DNA from: Saprospiraceae bacterium
GTDB lineage: Bacteria > Bacteroidota > Bacteroidia > Chitinophagales > Saprospiraceae
Assembly: GCA_026129545.1 (NCBI GenBank)
Contig: JAHCHX010000001.1
Location: forward strand, 681,501 to 745,500
DNA length: 64,000 nt
Direction: 5' to 3'
The position numbers were made by a program, and so were the translations under genes. The notes beneath the pieces were generated by a model, which saw nothing but the letters and a program-made list of their open reading frames with translations, ran no database searches and was not told the origin of the DNA. Every line of letters starts with the position of its first letter. The first letter of the stretch is position 1. Positions 15,989 through 25,300 of this stretch are shown in pieces.

Positions 15989-18307
15989 TCAGTCCACCAG
16001 TTCCATCTCAATCTGGCGTCTCTGCAAATCCACCGATGCCACGCGAATCCGCACTCGGTCGCCCATTTTGAACTGGCGTTTGTAGCGGCGACCAACAGCG
16101 CGCAAGTTGCCTTCCTCCACCGTGAAGGTGTCGTCGAGGTATTTGAACTCGACCAAGCCCTCCGCCTTCGAGCCAGACAGTTCCACAAAGAAGCCTCGGT
16201 CAATCATGCCGCTGATGATGCCCTCAAATTCCTCCCCGATATGACGGCGAAGCAGTTCGGCCTGTTTGTATTTCACGCTTTCGCGTTCCGCGTCGGCGGC
16301 CTTTTTTTCTTGATTGCTGATGTGCTTGCATTGTTCCTCCAATTTGCTTTTGTCCACCCGGTAGGTCTTGCCATCCAAGTTTCTTTCCAGAATCCGGTGC
16401 GCCAACACATCGGAATAGCGGCGAATGGGCGAGGTGAAGTGGCTGTAATGCGAGAAACCAAGCCCGTAGTGCCCTATATTGTCGGTGCTATACACGGCTT
16501 TTGCCATCGTGCGGATGGCTAGCGGCTCCAGTAGTTTTAGGCGGTCGTCCTTGCGGGCAGCCTTCATCAGGCCGTTGAAGGCTTGGGCGATTTGTTTGGG
16601 CGTATCTACCTTCATGGAGTAGCCAAGTTCCTTTGCAAATCGCGCGAATTCGGCGATTTTTTCCATGTCCGGCAAATCGTGTACCCGATAGACAAATGGC
16701 ACCTCTTGTTGCGCTTTGCCCTTGTTGTCAATGTAGAGGGCGACTTCTTTGTTGGCCAGCAACATAAAATCCTCTATCAGCAAGTGTGCGTCCTTGCGTT
16801 CTTTCACAAACGCTTCGATGGGCGAGCCATCCGCCGCAAGTCGAAAACGCACCTCTTCCGTCTCGAAGCCGATGGCGCCATTTTTCTCTCGCTCCTTCCG
16901 CATTTGCTTGGCGAGGCGGTCGAGGTGTTGCAATGCTTTTTGGAGTGCCGGATAGATTTTCAACTGGAGCAAGCCTTCTGTAGGCTTTCCTTCCAGCACT
17001 GTTTGGGCCTCTTCGTAACTGAAGCGATGCGCCGAGTGAATCACCGTTTTGCCAAACCACCGGGAGGTGATTTTGCCTTTGGAGTCAAAAACGAATACGG
17101 CTGAGAATGTCAGCCTGTCGGCGTGCGGCACGAGCGAGCAGAGATTGTTCGATAGTTTTTCCGGCAGCATGGGGCTGACACGGTCCACCAGATAGACGGA
17201 GGTGCTGCGTTTGAAGGCCTCCCTATCCAATTGCGAGTCGGGTTTCAGATAATGCGTCACATCGGCTATGTGTACGCCGATTTCCACCTTGCCATCCTCC
17301 AGCTCCTTGAAACTGAGCGCGTCGTCAAAATCCTTGGCATCCTCAGGGTCAATGGTGAAAGTCAGCACGTCGCGGAAGTCGCGCCGCCGCGCTATTTCCT
17401 GCGGCGAGATTTTTTCTGGTATCCGTTCGGCTTCCGCCTCGGCCTCTTCCGAGTGCGAGAGTTCAAAGCCTTGGTTGATGAGGATTTTTTTCATCTCGAA
17501 GTCGTTGCCACCGACTTCTCCCAGCGTCTGGGTGACTTTGCCAATCGGCACGCGGCCTTTGCCTTCCTGCCAGTCGGTGACGCGAACCACCACCTTGTCG
17601 CCGTCGCGGGCATCGCCGCAGGCTTCGAGCGGGACATATATGTCCACTGGCATATTGGGATTGTCGGGCAAAAACAGCGCGTATTTGCGGCTTTTACGCA
17701 AGGTGCCGATAAAAAACTCGTTGGCGCGTTTGAGCACGGCCACGATTTCGCCTTCTGGTTTTCTGATAGGCGCTCCGCCTTTTCTTCTTGGCGGTGCAGG
17801 GAAAAGCAGCACGCGCACGATGTCTCCATTGAGGGCGCCGTTGACGTGCTTGGGCGGCACATACACATCTGTTTCGCGCAATTCGCTCACGATGTAGGCA
17901 GCGCCCGTGCGCGTCATGTCCACACGGCCTTCTATGAATTTTCTCGACGAGGCGCGGCTGCCAGCTGCTGGCTCCCGGTTTTCGGCTTTTGTGTTTTTCT
18001 GTTTTTCCGCACGGGTATTTTTTTGCTTGCGCTCGCCGCCTGCCGTGTGCCGCGCATCGTCAACCGTCAACCGTTCGAGCGCGACACCGAATTTGCCTTC
18101 GGAGAACTCAGCGACCGAGCCTGCCTGCACCAGTTGGCGCAAAGCATATTCGGCAGAGTCCTTGTTATTTTCCACGCGAATTTGGTCGGTGATTTGGCGA
18201 GGCGAGAAACGTTTGTTGGGATGGGCAAGCAAGAACTTTAGGACTTCGATTTGCAGTTGCTGGGTGGTCAACTTTTTGCCGCCCTCGCTTTTTTTCTTTT
18301 TGGTCAT
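15989..18307 (-). CDS. rnr: Ribonuclease R
   Basis: A 772-residue processive 3'-to-5' exoribonuclease that degrades structured RNA. In order: an N-terminal winged-helix part (QLQIEVLKFLLAHPNKRFSP), a lysine-rich linker with repeated KQKNTRAEKQKNTKAE units, cold-shock domains, the RNB catalytic domain with the metal-binding stretch TIDPEDAKDFDDALSF and the motif FSHYSHFTSPIRRYSD, and a C-terminal S1 domain (GIISGMIDRGFFVELSGSKA). Length and order match RNase R. It is transcribed convergently with the DUF1761 gene and divergently from the LolA-like gene. Confidence 0.95.
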   Translation of the reverse strand: MTKKKKSEGGKKLTTQQLQIEVLKFLLAHPNKRFSPRQITDQIRVENNKDSAEYALRQLVQAGSVAEFSEGKFGVALERLTVDDARHTAGGERKQKNTRAEKQKNTKAENREPAAGSRASSRKFIEGRVDMTRTGAAYIVSELRETDVYVPPKHVNGALNGDIVRVLLFPAPPRRKGGAPIRKPEGEIVAVLKRANEFFIGTLRKSRKYALFLPDNPNMPVDIYVPLEACGDARDGDKVVVRVTDWQEGKGRVPIGKVTQTLGEVGGNDFEMKKILINQGFELSHSEEAEAEAERIPEKISPQEIARRRDFRDVLTFTIDPEDAKDFDDALSFKELEDGKVEIGVHIADVTHYLKPDSQLDREAFKRSTSVYLVDRVSPMLPEKLSNNLCSLVPHADRLTFSAVFVFDSKGKITSRWFGKTVIHSAHRFSYEEAQTVLEGKPTEGLLQLKIYPALQKALQHLDRLAKQMRKEREKNGAIGFETEEVRFRLAADGSPIEAFVKERKDAHLLIEDFMLLANKEVALYIDNKGKAQQEVPFVYRVHDLPDMEKIAEFARFAKELGYSMKVDTPKQIAQAFNGLMKAARKDDRLKLLEPLAIRTMAKAVYSTDNIGHYGLGFSHYSHFTSPIRRYSDVLAHRILERNLDGKTYRVDKSKLEEQCKHISNQEKKAADAERESVKYKQAELLRRHIGEEFEGIISGMIDRGFFVELSGSKAEGLVEFKYLDDTFTVEEGNLRAVGRRYKRQFKMGDRVRIRVASVDLQRRQIEMELVD

Positions 18308-18466
18308 GTTTGAAATAATGTAAAAATTGTGCGCAAAGCTGCGACAAAATGCGAATGAAACGGATTTCCGCGACGAATAGTTGCAAAGTGCTTTTGCGAA
18401 TCTTTAACCAACCTTTCCGCAACTACGCCCTTCTTCCGCCGTTTCTTTGCGTAAAAATCATAAAAC

Positions 18467-19171
18467 ATGAAAAAACTGCTTGCTGCCCTTTTGACCATTT
18501 GTTCGCTGAATGTGCTCTTTGCCCAAAGCGGAAAAAACCCCGCACCGGCTCCCCCCGCCGCGCCCGCTGAAAAAAGCGACCCGGAGGCGAAAAAAATCCT
18601 CGATAAAATTCGGAAAAAATACGAGGGATATAAATCGCTTGAGGCATCTTTTGCCCTCACCATCGAGCTTCCCGGGCAAAAACAGGAAGTGCAGAAGGGC
18701 ACCATCGCGCAAGAGGGCGACACCAAGTTTCGCCTCGACATGGATGACCAAATCATTGTGAGCGATGGCAAGACAACGTGGGTTTACTTGAAAAAAAACA
18801 ACGAGGTTCAAATCAATGATGCCGACCCAAAAGACGCGGAGGGCGGCTTTCTCACCCCCAAAAGCCTTTTAAAACGGTATCAAAAGGGCGATTATCTGTA
18901 CGCCATCACGGACAAAACGACAGAGGGCGGCAAAGTGCTGACGCACATCGAGTTCAAGCCGAAAGAGAAAAACTCGGAGTACTCAAAATTGCGCGTCAGC
19001 ATTGACGAAAAGGGGGGGGCGGTGCAGAGCATGAAAGCTTTTGGCAAGGATGGCTCACGCTACACTTTCGCGGTGACAAAACTGACACCGGACAAGCAGT
19101 TTGCCGCTAACCATTTTACGTTCGACCCCCAGAAATATCCGGGCGTGAAAGTGGAAGACCTTCGTCTTTGA
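18467..19171 (+). CDS. LolA-like outer membrane lipoprotein carrier protein
   Basis: A 234-residue periplasmic protein with a signal peptide (MKKLLAALLTICSLNVLFAQ) and a proline-rich spacer, followed by a LolA fold: ILDKIRKKYEGYKSLEASFA, FRLDMDDQIIVSDGKTTWVY, NNEVQIND and LRVSIDEKGGAVQSM. LolA carries lipoproteins from the inner to the outer membrane; distant paralogues may carry other lipids. It follows RNase R divergently with 159 bp between the starts. Confidence 0.85.
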   Translation: MKKLLAALLTICSLNVLFAQSGKNPAPAPPAAPAEKSDPEAKKILDKIRKKYEGYKSLEASFALTIELPGQKQEVQKGTIAQEGDTKFRLDMDDQIIVSDGKTTWVYLKKNNEVQINDADPKDAEGGFLTPKSLLKRYQKGDYLYAITDKTTEGGKVLTHIEFKPKEKNSEYSKLRVSIDEKGGAVQSMKAFGKDGSRYTFAVTKLTPDKQFAANHFTFDPQKYPGVKVEDLRL

Positions 19172-19266
19172 AAAAAAATTGCCACGGTGGCGCAATGACG
19201 CGAAGGAGGCGAGCGTGAAATTGAGATATTTTTCGTCTCTAATTTTCCTCTCCCGACGCAGGTGTC

Positions 19267-20532
19267 TCATTTTCTTATCGCCTCCACCGGGTCCATTCGG
19301 CTGGCTTGCAAGGCAGGAATGAGACCCGACAGCACTCCCACCACCACAGAGGTCAGCACGCCGATAAGCATATTGGAGAGCGACAGGTGAATGTCGAAAT
19401 CAATGACAGCCGTGATGATTTCGGTGATAGACCAGATAAGCAGCAAGCCAAAGGCTCCGCCCACCACGCATAGCACGATTGCCTCAAAAAGAATTTCCAA
19501 GAGAATAAACCAGCGTTTGGCCCCAAGTGCCATTTTGATGCCGATGATGTTGGTGCGTTCCTTGACGGACACGAACATGATGTTGGCTACCGAGAACATT
19601 CCCACTAACAGGGCAAACACCCCGATAATGAAACCTGCCATGTTGATGACTCCAAACAGGCTGTCGAAAAGGCCGCTCAATATGGTCAGTGTGTTCAATG
19701 CAAAATTGGTCTCTTCACGCGGTTTCAAGCGACGCTCGGAGCGCAGCACCCCCGTGATTTCATCTTTCAAGTTTTCCAAATCAACACCCTCTCGCGCTCT
19801 CACGCCCAAACTCGTGGTGCCGGCCCAAGGGCCTTTGGCTCGCACATTGAATCCGCGACGGGCAAGGGTGTAGCCGATGAGCACGACATTGTCAAAGTTC
19901 ATCACTTTCAGGATGTCTTTGCCCGACTTTTTCACCACGCCAATCACTTTAAGTTTCCGGCCACTTATGTTGATGTCCTTGCCGATAGGGTCCACATTTT
20001 CCCCAAAAAGGCTTTCTGCTACCACCGCTCCCATGATGCACACATCGGCACCGTTGTAATATTCTGCTTGTGAATAATAGCGCCCATCGCCGTCAAATTC
20101 CAATCGAAAAATCTCCGCGCAATCCTCCGTCACGCTCATGAACGGCACCCCCTCCACACTCGACGAGCGCCACTTCACCGTCTTGTCGCCCAGATATTGC
20201 CAAAGCCCTACTTGAGAGGCGCCTTTTAGTTTGGCGCGCAATCGCTCGTACTCCTGAAACGTAAAATTGGGGCGACGCATCCATTTCCAGAAATTCTGGC
20301 CCGGGTCTTCCGTCCAAGAGAATTTGCTTAGGTAAATCACGTCATTTCCCAATTTGGCAAGACTGCCCCGGATGTTGTCCTCCAAGGAGTTTACGGCGCT
20401 TTTCACCCCGATAATGCAGAAAATGCCAATCGTGATGCCGAGCAGCGATAGGAAAGAGCGCAGCTTGTTTGCCATCAATTGTTGCCAAGCTTGGGCAGCG
20501 CCTTCAGAAAGGATGCGAATGATTTGCCTCAT
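19267..20532 (-). CDS. ABC transporter permease, MacB/FtsX type
   Basis: A 421-residue inner-membrane permease. Helix 1 (LRSFLSLLGITIGIFCIIGV) is followed by a large periplasmic MacB_PCD domain (residues about 45-270), then three helices of the FtsX domain (INMAGFIIGVFALLVGMFSV; IVLCVVGGAFGLLLIWSITE; MLIGVLTSVVVGVLSGLIPA) and the typical ending ASRMDPVEAIRK. Such proteins couple ATP hydrolysis to periplasmic movement in efflux or lipoprotein release. The partner ATPase is not adjacent. Confidence 0.9.
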   Translation of the reverse strand: MRQIIRILSEGAAQAWQQLMANKLRSFLSLLGITIGIFCIIGVKSAVNSLEDNIRGSLAKLGNDVIYLSKFSWTEDPGQNFWKWMRRPNFTFQEYERLRAKLKGASQVGLWQYLGDKTVKWRSSSVEGVPFMSVTEDCAEIFRLEFDGDGRYYSQAEYYNGADVCIMGAVVAESLFGENVDPIGKDINISGRKLKVIGVVKKSGKDILKVMNFDNVVLIGYTLARRGFNVRAKGPWAGTTSLGVRAREGVDLENLKDEITGVLRSERRLKPREETNFALNTLTILSGLFDSLFGVINMAGFIIGVFALLVGMFSVANIMFVSVKERTNIIGIKMALGAKRWFILLEILFEAIVLCVVGGAFGLLLIWSITEIITAVIDFDIHLSLSNMLIGVLTSVVVGVLSGLIPALQASRMDPVEAIRK

Positions 20533-20666
20533 AAAGTCAAAAAGCAGTGAAAGAGACGTGCGACGTGAGGAATTTCACACATCAAAAGTAGGTGTCAGCA
20601 CATTGGCAAACATGGCGATTCGATAAAAACCCGAAGTTTTTCTACTGAAAGATTGGTTGGAGGCGC

Positions 20667-21578
20667 TTATTTCTTCACGACCTTACTGCTATTTATCTCT
20701 TCGGCGCGAAGTTGCACGCTTGTTTTCGTGCTGTTGTCGTGGCTCCATCCGGGTGGGCCAAACACATACCACAACTTGTCCCAAACGTTGATGCCCTTCC
20801 TGCGCAGGTCTTTCACTATTCCCTCCCATTCATGCAAGACGAGGCGCAGCGCGTTGGGGCGTTCAATCGGCTTAGTCAGCCCGTAGCGAATAGGTTCGTA
20901 TTCTCGTTCCTTCAATTCTGGCTGGAATGTGCCGAACATTCTATCCCAGACAATGAGCAACATGCCGAGATTGCGGTCGAGATAGAGCGTGTTGGATGCG
21001 TGGTGCACCCGATGGTGAGAGGGTGTCACGAGGATATATTCGAGCCAACCCAATTTGCCGATGTGTTCCGTGTGCACCAGGATGCCCCAAATTTGGGTGG
21101 CAGAAAAAACAAACACAATATCAAGCGGCTCAAAGCCCGCCAACGCGAGCGGTATAAAATAAATGAAGCGATAGAGCGGCTGAAATACCGATGAGCGAAA
21201 ACCCACCGTCAAGTTAAATTTTTCCGATGAATGATGTGTCACATGAACCGCCCAAAAAAAACGACTGGCGTGGTCCACTCTGTGGAGCCAATAAAATAAA
21301 AAATCCATGCCCACCACCAACCAGAACCAATACCAAAAAGAGGATTCTATGCGAAAAAACTGCAAGTCGTGAAACCACGCAAACACCAATACATATCCTC
21401 CCCTGAAAAACAGGTCAATACCGCTATTCAGCAACATGAGGTACAAATTGTTCAAAGTATCGCGCCATGAATAGGAAGGAGTACGCCTAAAATGGCTCAA
21501 TGCCACCTCCAAGCAGATGACGACGATGTAAACAGGCGCACTGACAAGAATTAGGATTTGTTCACGAAGAGCTTCCAT
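20667..21578 (-). CDS. Sterol desaturase / fatty acid hydroxylase family membrane enzyme
   Basis: A 303-residue integral membrane di-iron enzyme. The three histidine clusters of the family are present: HRVDH and HVTHH in the first half, then HRVHHASN, along with at least four hydrophobic segments (PVYIVVICLEVAL, YVLVFAWF, WYWFWLVVGMDFLFYWL, FIYFIPLALAGF). The family hydroxylates or desaturates lipids; in bacteria substrates include fatty acids, carotenoids and ether lipids. The C-terminal 40 residues are soluble and charged. It lies 17 bp downstream of the LysE-type gene's end region on the opposite side of the same strand, so an operon is possible. Confidence 0.88.
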   Translation of the reverse strand: MEALREQILILVSAPVYIVVICLEVALSHFRRTPSYSWRDTLNNLYLMLLNSGIDLFFRGGYVLVFAWFHDLQFFRIESSFWYWFWLVVGMDFLFYWLHRVDHASRFFWAVHVTHHSSEKFNLTVGFRSSVFQPLYRFIYFIPLALAGFEPLDIVFVFSATQIWGILVHTEHIGKLGWLEYILVTPSHHRVHHASNTLYLDRNLGMLLIVWDRMFGTFQPELKEREYEPIRYGLTKPIERPNALRLVLHEWEGIVKDLRRKGINVWDKLWYVFGPPGWSHDNSTKTSVQLRAEEINSSKVVKK

Positions 21579-21595
21579 GTGTTTTCAAATCGCAA

Positions 21596-22234
21596 TTATG
21601 CGACGGCATTTTTTATCACGTTGAGCAGCAGCCATCCACTCACCGCCAAGAGGATGAGACCCGCCACGCGCACAATCTTTTCCGGCACACCCGGCTTCAA
21701 GTATTTGCCAATCCTGTGTGCGAGCAGCACCTTCACCAAGTCAGTCAATAACACCACCGCAAGTGTGGCGATAAGAAAAACCTCGGCATAACGTCCTTCA
21801 GATGGGATGGCTTCCGTCTGCACCAACGTGGCCAAACTGAGCCAAAACAGCCAGTTGGAAGGGTTTGCCATGTTGATAAAAAAACCTTTGAGGAAAGAAT
21901 ATCGGCGTTTGGCAAGCGGCTCGTCGGCACCTTCCATTAACATTTTGCGCTTACGCGGCCAAATCGCGGAAAGACCGAAGCCGAACAGCACCAGACCACT
22001 CACCAATCCCATGCTCGACTGAAATGCTTCCAAGCGGGCAAACGCGGAGAGTCGAGCCGCACTCCACCAGCCTCCCGCCACCAGCGTGGCATCGCTGGCA
22101 AAAGCCCCGCCGATGAGGGCGATACCGTTGCGCCAGCCTTGACTGAGCGTTACTTTGAGGCTCACAAAAAAAAGCGGGCCTAACAACAAACCGTAAGCAA
22201 GCCCCGCCAATGTTCCTTTGATAATTGCTTCCAT
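21596..22234 (-). CDS. LysE/RhtB-family amino-acid exporter
   Basis: A 212-residue inner-membrane protein with about six helices. The N-terminal LysE pattern is clear: GTLAGLAYGLLLGPLFFVSL, QGWRNGIALIGGAFASDATL, followed by MANPSNWLFWLSL, the usual NP motif in the fourth helix. The family exports amino acids or similar small molecules. The start at 22234 (MEAIIKG) is preferred to one 57 bp upstream, because the extra residues do not fit the family. It is just upstream of the desaturase gene (17 bp gap), suggesting co-transcription. Confidence 0.85.
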   Translation of the reverse strand: MEAIIKGTLAGLAYGLLLGPLFFVSLKVTLSQGWRNGIALIGGAFASDATLVAGGWWSAARLSAFARLEAFQSSMGLVSGLVLFGFGLSAIWPRKRKMLMEGADEPLAKRRYSFLKGFFINMANPSNWLFWLSLATLVQTEAIPSEGRYAEVFLIATLAVVLLTDLVKVLLAHRIGKYLKPGVPEKIVRVAGLILLAVSGWLLLNVIKNAVA

Positions 22235-22307
22235 GCCGTGTGTTTTCGGGCACAAAAGTAGCGAACAAATGCGCCGCAAGAGCACAACCAAAATTTAACG
22301 TGTGGTT

Positions 22308-22356
22308 AAAAAAAAAAGGGGTGTGCCACAAGTCATTGAAACTTACGGCACACCCC
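22308..22356 (-). terminator. Rho-independent terminator of the giant repeat protein gene
   Basis: Stem GGGGTGTGCC / GGCACACCCC (22318-22327, 22347-22356) is followed on the minus strand by ten T residues. It lies 20 bp after the stop codon of the 2198-residue protein gene. Confidence 0.93.
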
Positions 22357-22375
22357 TGAAATTCCTTCATAATCC

Positions 22376-25300
22376 TCAACGATACACCATCACGTCGCCT
22401 TTGTAGAGAATTATTTCTCCATCAATGAACTCGATTTCAGCGTAATAGACAAACACTGCGGGAGTTGCTTTGTCTCCCTTCACGGTGCCATCCCAGCCTG
22501 AATTGAAGTCATTGGGTTGGAAGTTGTATCGGTCGAACACCATGCTGCCCCAGCGGTCGAATATCTGGAAAGCACGGATATTGACAATCTGTGACTCATC
22601 GCCAAAAATGTAGAACATGGCATTCTCGGTCGGTGAGTCAGGCTTGAAGATGTTCGGGATATAGACATACCGTGTTTTGTCCACAATGACCAAACGGTCG
22701 TCCGAAGCTCGGCATCCGTTCGAGTCCACTACCGTGACGCGATAGCGGAAAGAATAGAAGGGGGTGAACTCCGTGCAGCCATCGCACAAGAACGAATCAA
22801 GCACGCCTGGCGGCGACAGGATGGTTTGAGCCACTCGGTCGGGGAAATTCACGATGTTGTCGAGCGAAAGCGAGAGGCTTTGGCCAAAACGCACGGTGGT
22901 ATCTTGGCCCAAGTTCACAATCAACTCTTGTGGTTCAAAGACTTCAAAGGTTGTCACAAATTCGCAGCCATTGGCATCCTCTATCATCAAGGTATGTGTG
23001 CCCGGAGGCAAGCCAGTGAACAAAGTGCCTGTCGTGAAAGGTTGGTTGTCAACCGAGTAAACGAAAGGCGGCGTGCCGCCTTGCACCCCTGCAATGGCTA
23101 AGGAACCGTCCGTGAAGCCGAAGCAGGTGACATCGCGCACTTGTTTGTCCACGCCCGAAGGTGTGGCTGGATTTACTTGCACCTGCACGTTTTGAGCAGT
23201 GGTGCAACCATTGGCCGTGTTAGTCACCACCACCGTGTAAGTGCCTGCTTGGCTCACCTGCGGTGTTTGTGTGCTAGCCCCCGAAAGGATATTGCCATTT
23301 TGAGTCGTCCATTGGAACTGATAGCTGCCTGGTGTTGGCACAGATGCTTGCAAGCCGACTTGTGTGGTGGTACAATTCAATTCGCCCGGCGTGCCGACAT
23401 TGACGGTAGGGCCTTGTGTGTCGCTGTTCACGGTTGCTCCGGTCGTGGCAGTGCAGCCATTCGGAGCAGTGGCCTGCACGGTATAATTTCCTGCCACAGT
23501 GACGGTTGGGTTGGGCACAGTGGAAGTGAAGCCGCCCGGTCCTGTCCAAAGCCAAGTAGCGTTTGGCACGTTGGAGGATGCTGCGGTCAACTGAATGCTC
23601 GTGACCAAGCAAGTGATGGTTCCCCCCGTGACGCTTATCTGCGGGATACTTTGGTCGGGTTGCACTTCTGCTGAAGCCACCGATGTGCATCCATTAGGCC
23701 CGGTGGTCGTCAAGGTGTAAAGCCCTGTTTGCGACACGGTGGGATTTTGTTGGCTGGAAGTAAATCCGCCCGGCCCTGTCCACGAATAAGTGACACCTGG
23801 TGTGGAAGAACTGCCCGTCAAAGTGCCTGTCGGGGAAGTGCACGACAAGATGACACCTTGCGCGGTAGCGCCCGGCAGTACGACATTCTGTTGTACGTTG
23901 ATGGAGAACGAGGATGTGCACCCACTTGTAGCCGTTGCCACCACAGTGTAGTTGCCCGGCACACTTATTTCTGGGTCTTCCGCAGTAGAGGTGAATCCTC
24001 CCGGCCCTGACCAAAGATATGTGACATCCACAGGGTCGGAAGTAGTCTGCAACGTGACGGATTGCACGGAACAAGTCAACGTGTCGGCTTGCACGAGCAC
24101 GTTCGGTACCGTTGGGTCTTGCGTGACTGTGGTGCTTGCTTGTGAAGTGCAACCATTGACGGGGTTGGTCACGACCAAGATGTAATCGCCGGCGTTGGTG
24201 ACCGAAGGATTCTGCTGGCTGGAGGTAAATCCACCCGGACCTGTCCAACTGTAAGTGACGCCAGGGGTCGTGGAGTTGCCCTGCATGGTAATGGTCGGGA
24301 ACGTGCAATTCAGCAAACCACCGGCTGCCGTCACGCCTTGCGGCGCTTGAATGTTCTGTGGAACCGTCGAGGAGGGGGCCGATATGCAACCGTTAAGTGC
24401 CGTCACGGTATAGAAATACTCACCCGGAGTGGACACCGTAATGGCGCTGTTCGTGGAGTTAAACCCTCCAGGCCCTGTCCATACGCCTGTGGCGCCCGGT
24501 GTTGTGATGGTGCCCGTAATCGTGACTTCGGTCACTGCGCAAGTCAGCGTGCCACCGCCACTCAACGTCACATCGGGCGAGTCGGTGTTTTCTTCAACCG
24601 ATGCGGTGGCAGTGGAAGTACAGCCATTTTGTCCTGTGACTGTGAGAGTATAATTGCCCGGAACAGTAGTTGTCGGATTTTGAAGCGTAGAACTAAAGTT
24701 GTTTGGCCCGCTCCAAAGCCAAGTCACGTTGCCAGTGGGTGAATTGCCAGTCAATGTGGCTTGGCCGGAGATACAATCTGTCGTGTCGCCTCCTGCTGTC
24801 GCGCCGGGCAAGGTAATGTCTTGGCTAACATCCACAGAAGCAACGGAAGTGCAACCATTAGGCCCGGTCGCCGTCACCGTGTAGGTGCCGGGGGTCGAGG
24901 CATTGGCTGTCGGCGTGGTAGCCGTAAAGCCTCCCGGCCCTGCCCATTGATAAGTTGTTCCGTTGGTGGGCGAAGAAGCCGTCAAAGTGGTGCTCAAATC
25001 GTCACAATCGAGATTGTTGGAAGAGACGGCATTGGTGCCCGGCTCGACGGCATCAAGCACGACTGTCGCAGTCGTGGACGAGGTGCAACCATTCGGGCCT
25101 GTCACCGTGAGCGAATAGGTGCCAGCCTCCGTCACAGGTGGGTCTTGAAGCGTGGAATTGAATCCACTCGGGCCTGTCCACGCGAAAGATGCGCCGCTTG
25201 TTGCAGAGCTGCCATCGAGGTTGATGGTGGTAATGATACACGTCAGTGTACCGCCTGCTGCTGCCACATCTGGTTGTGTAATGTCTTGGCTGACGTTGAC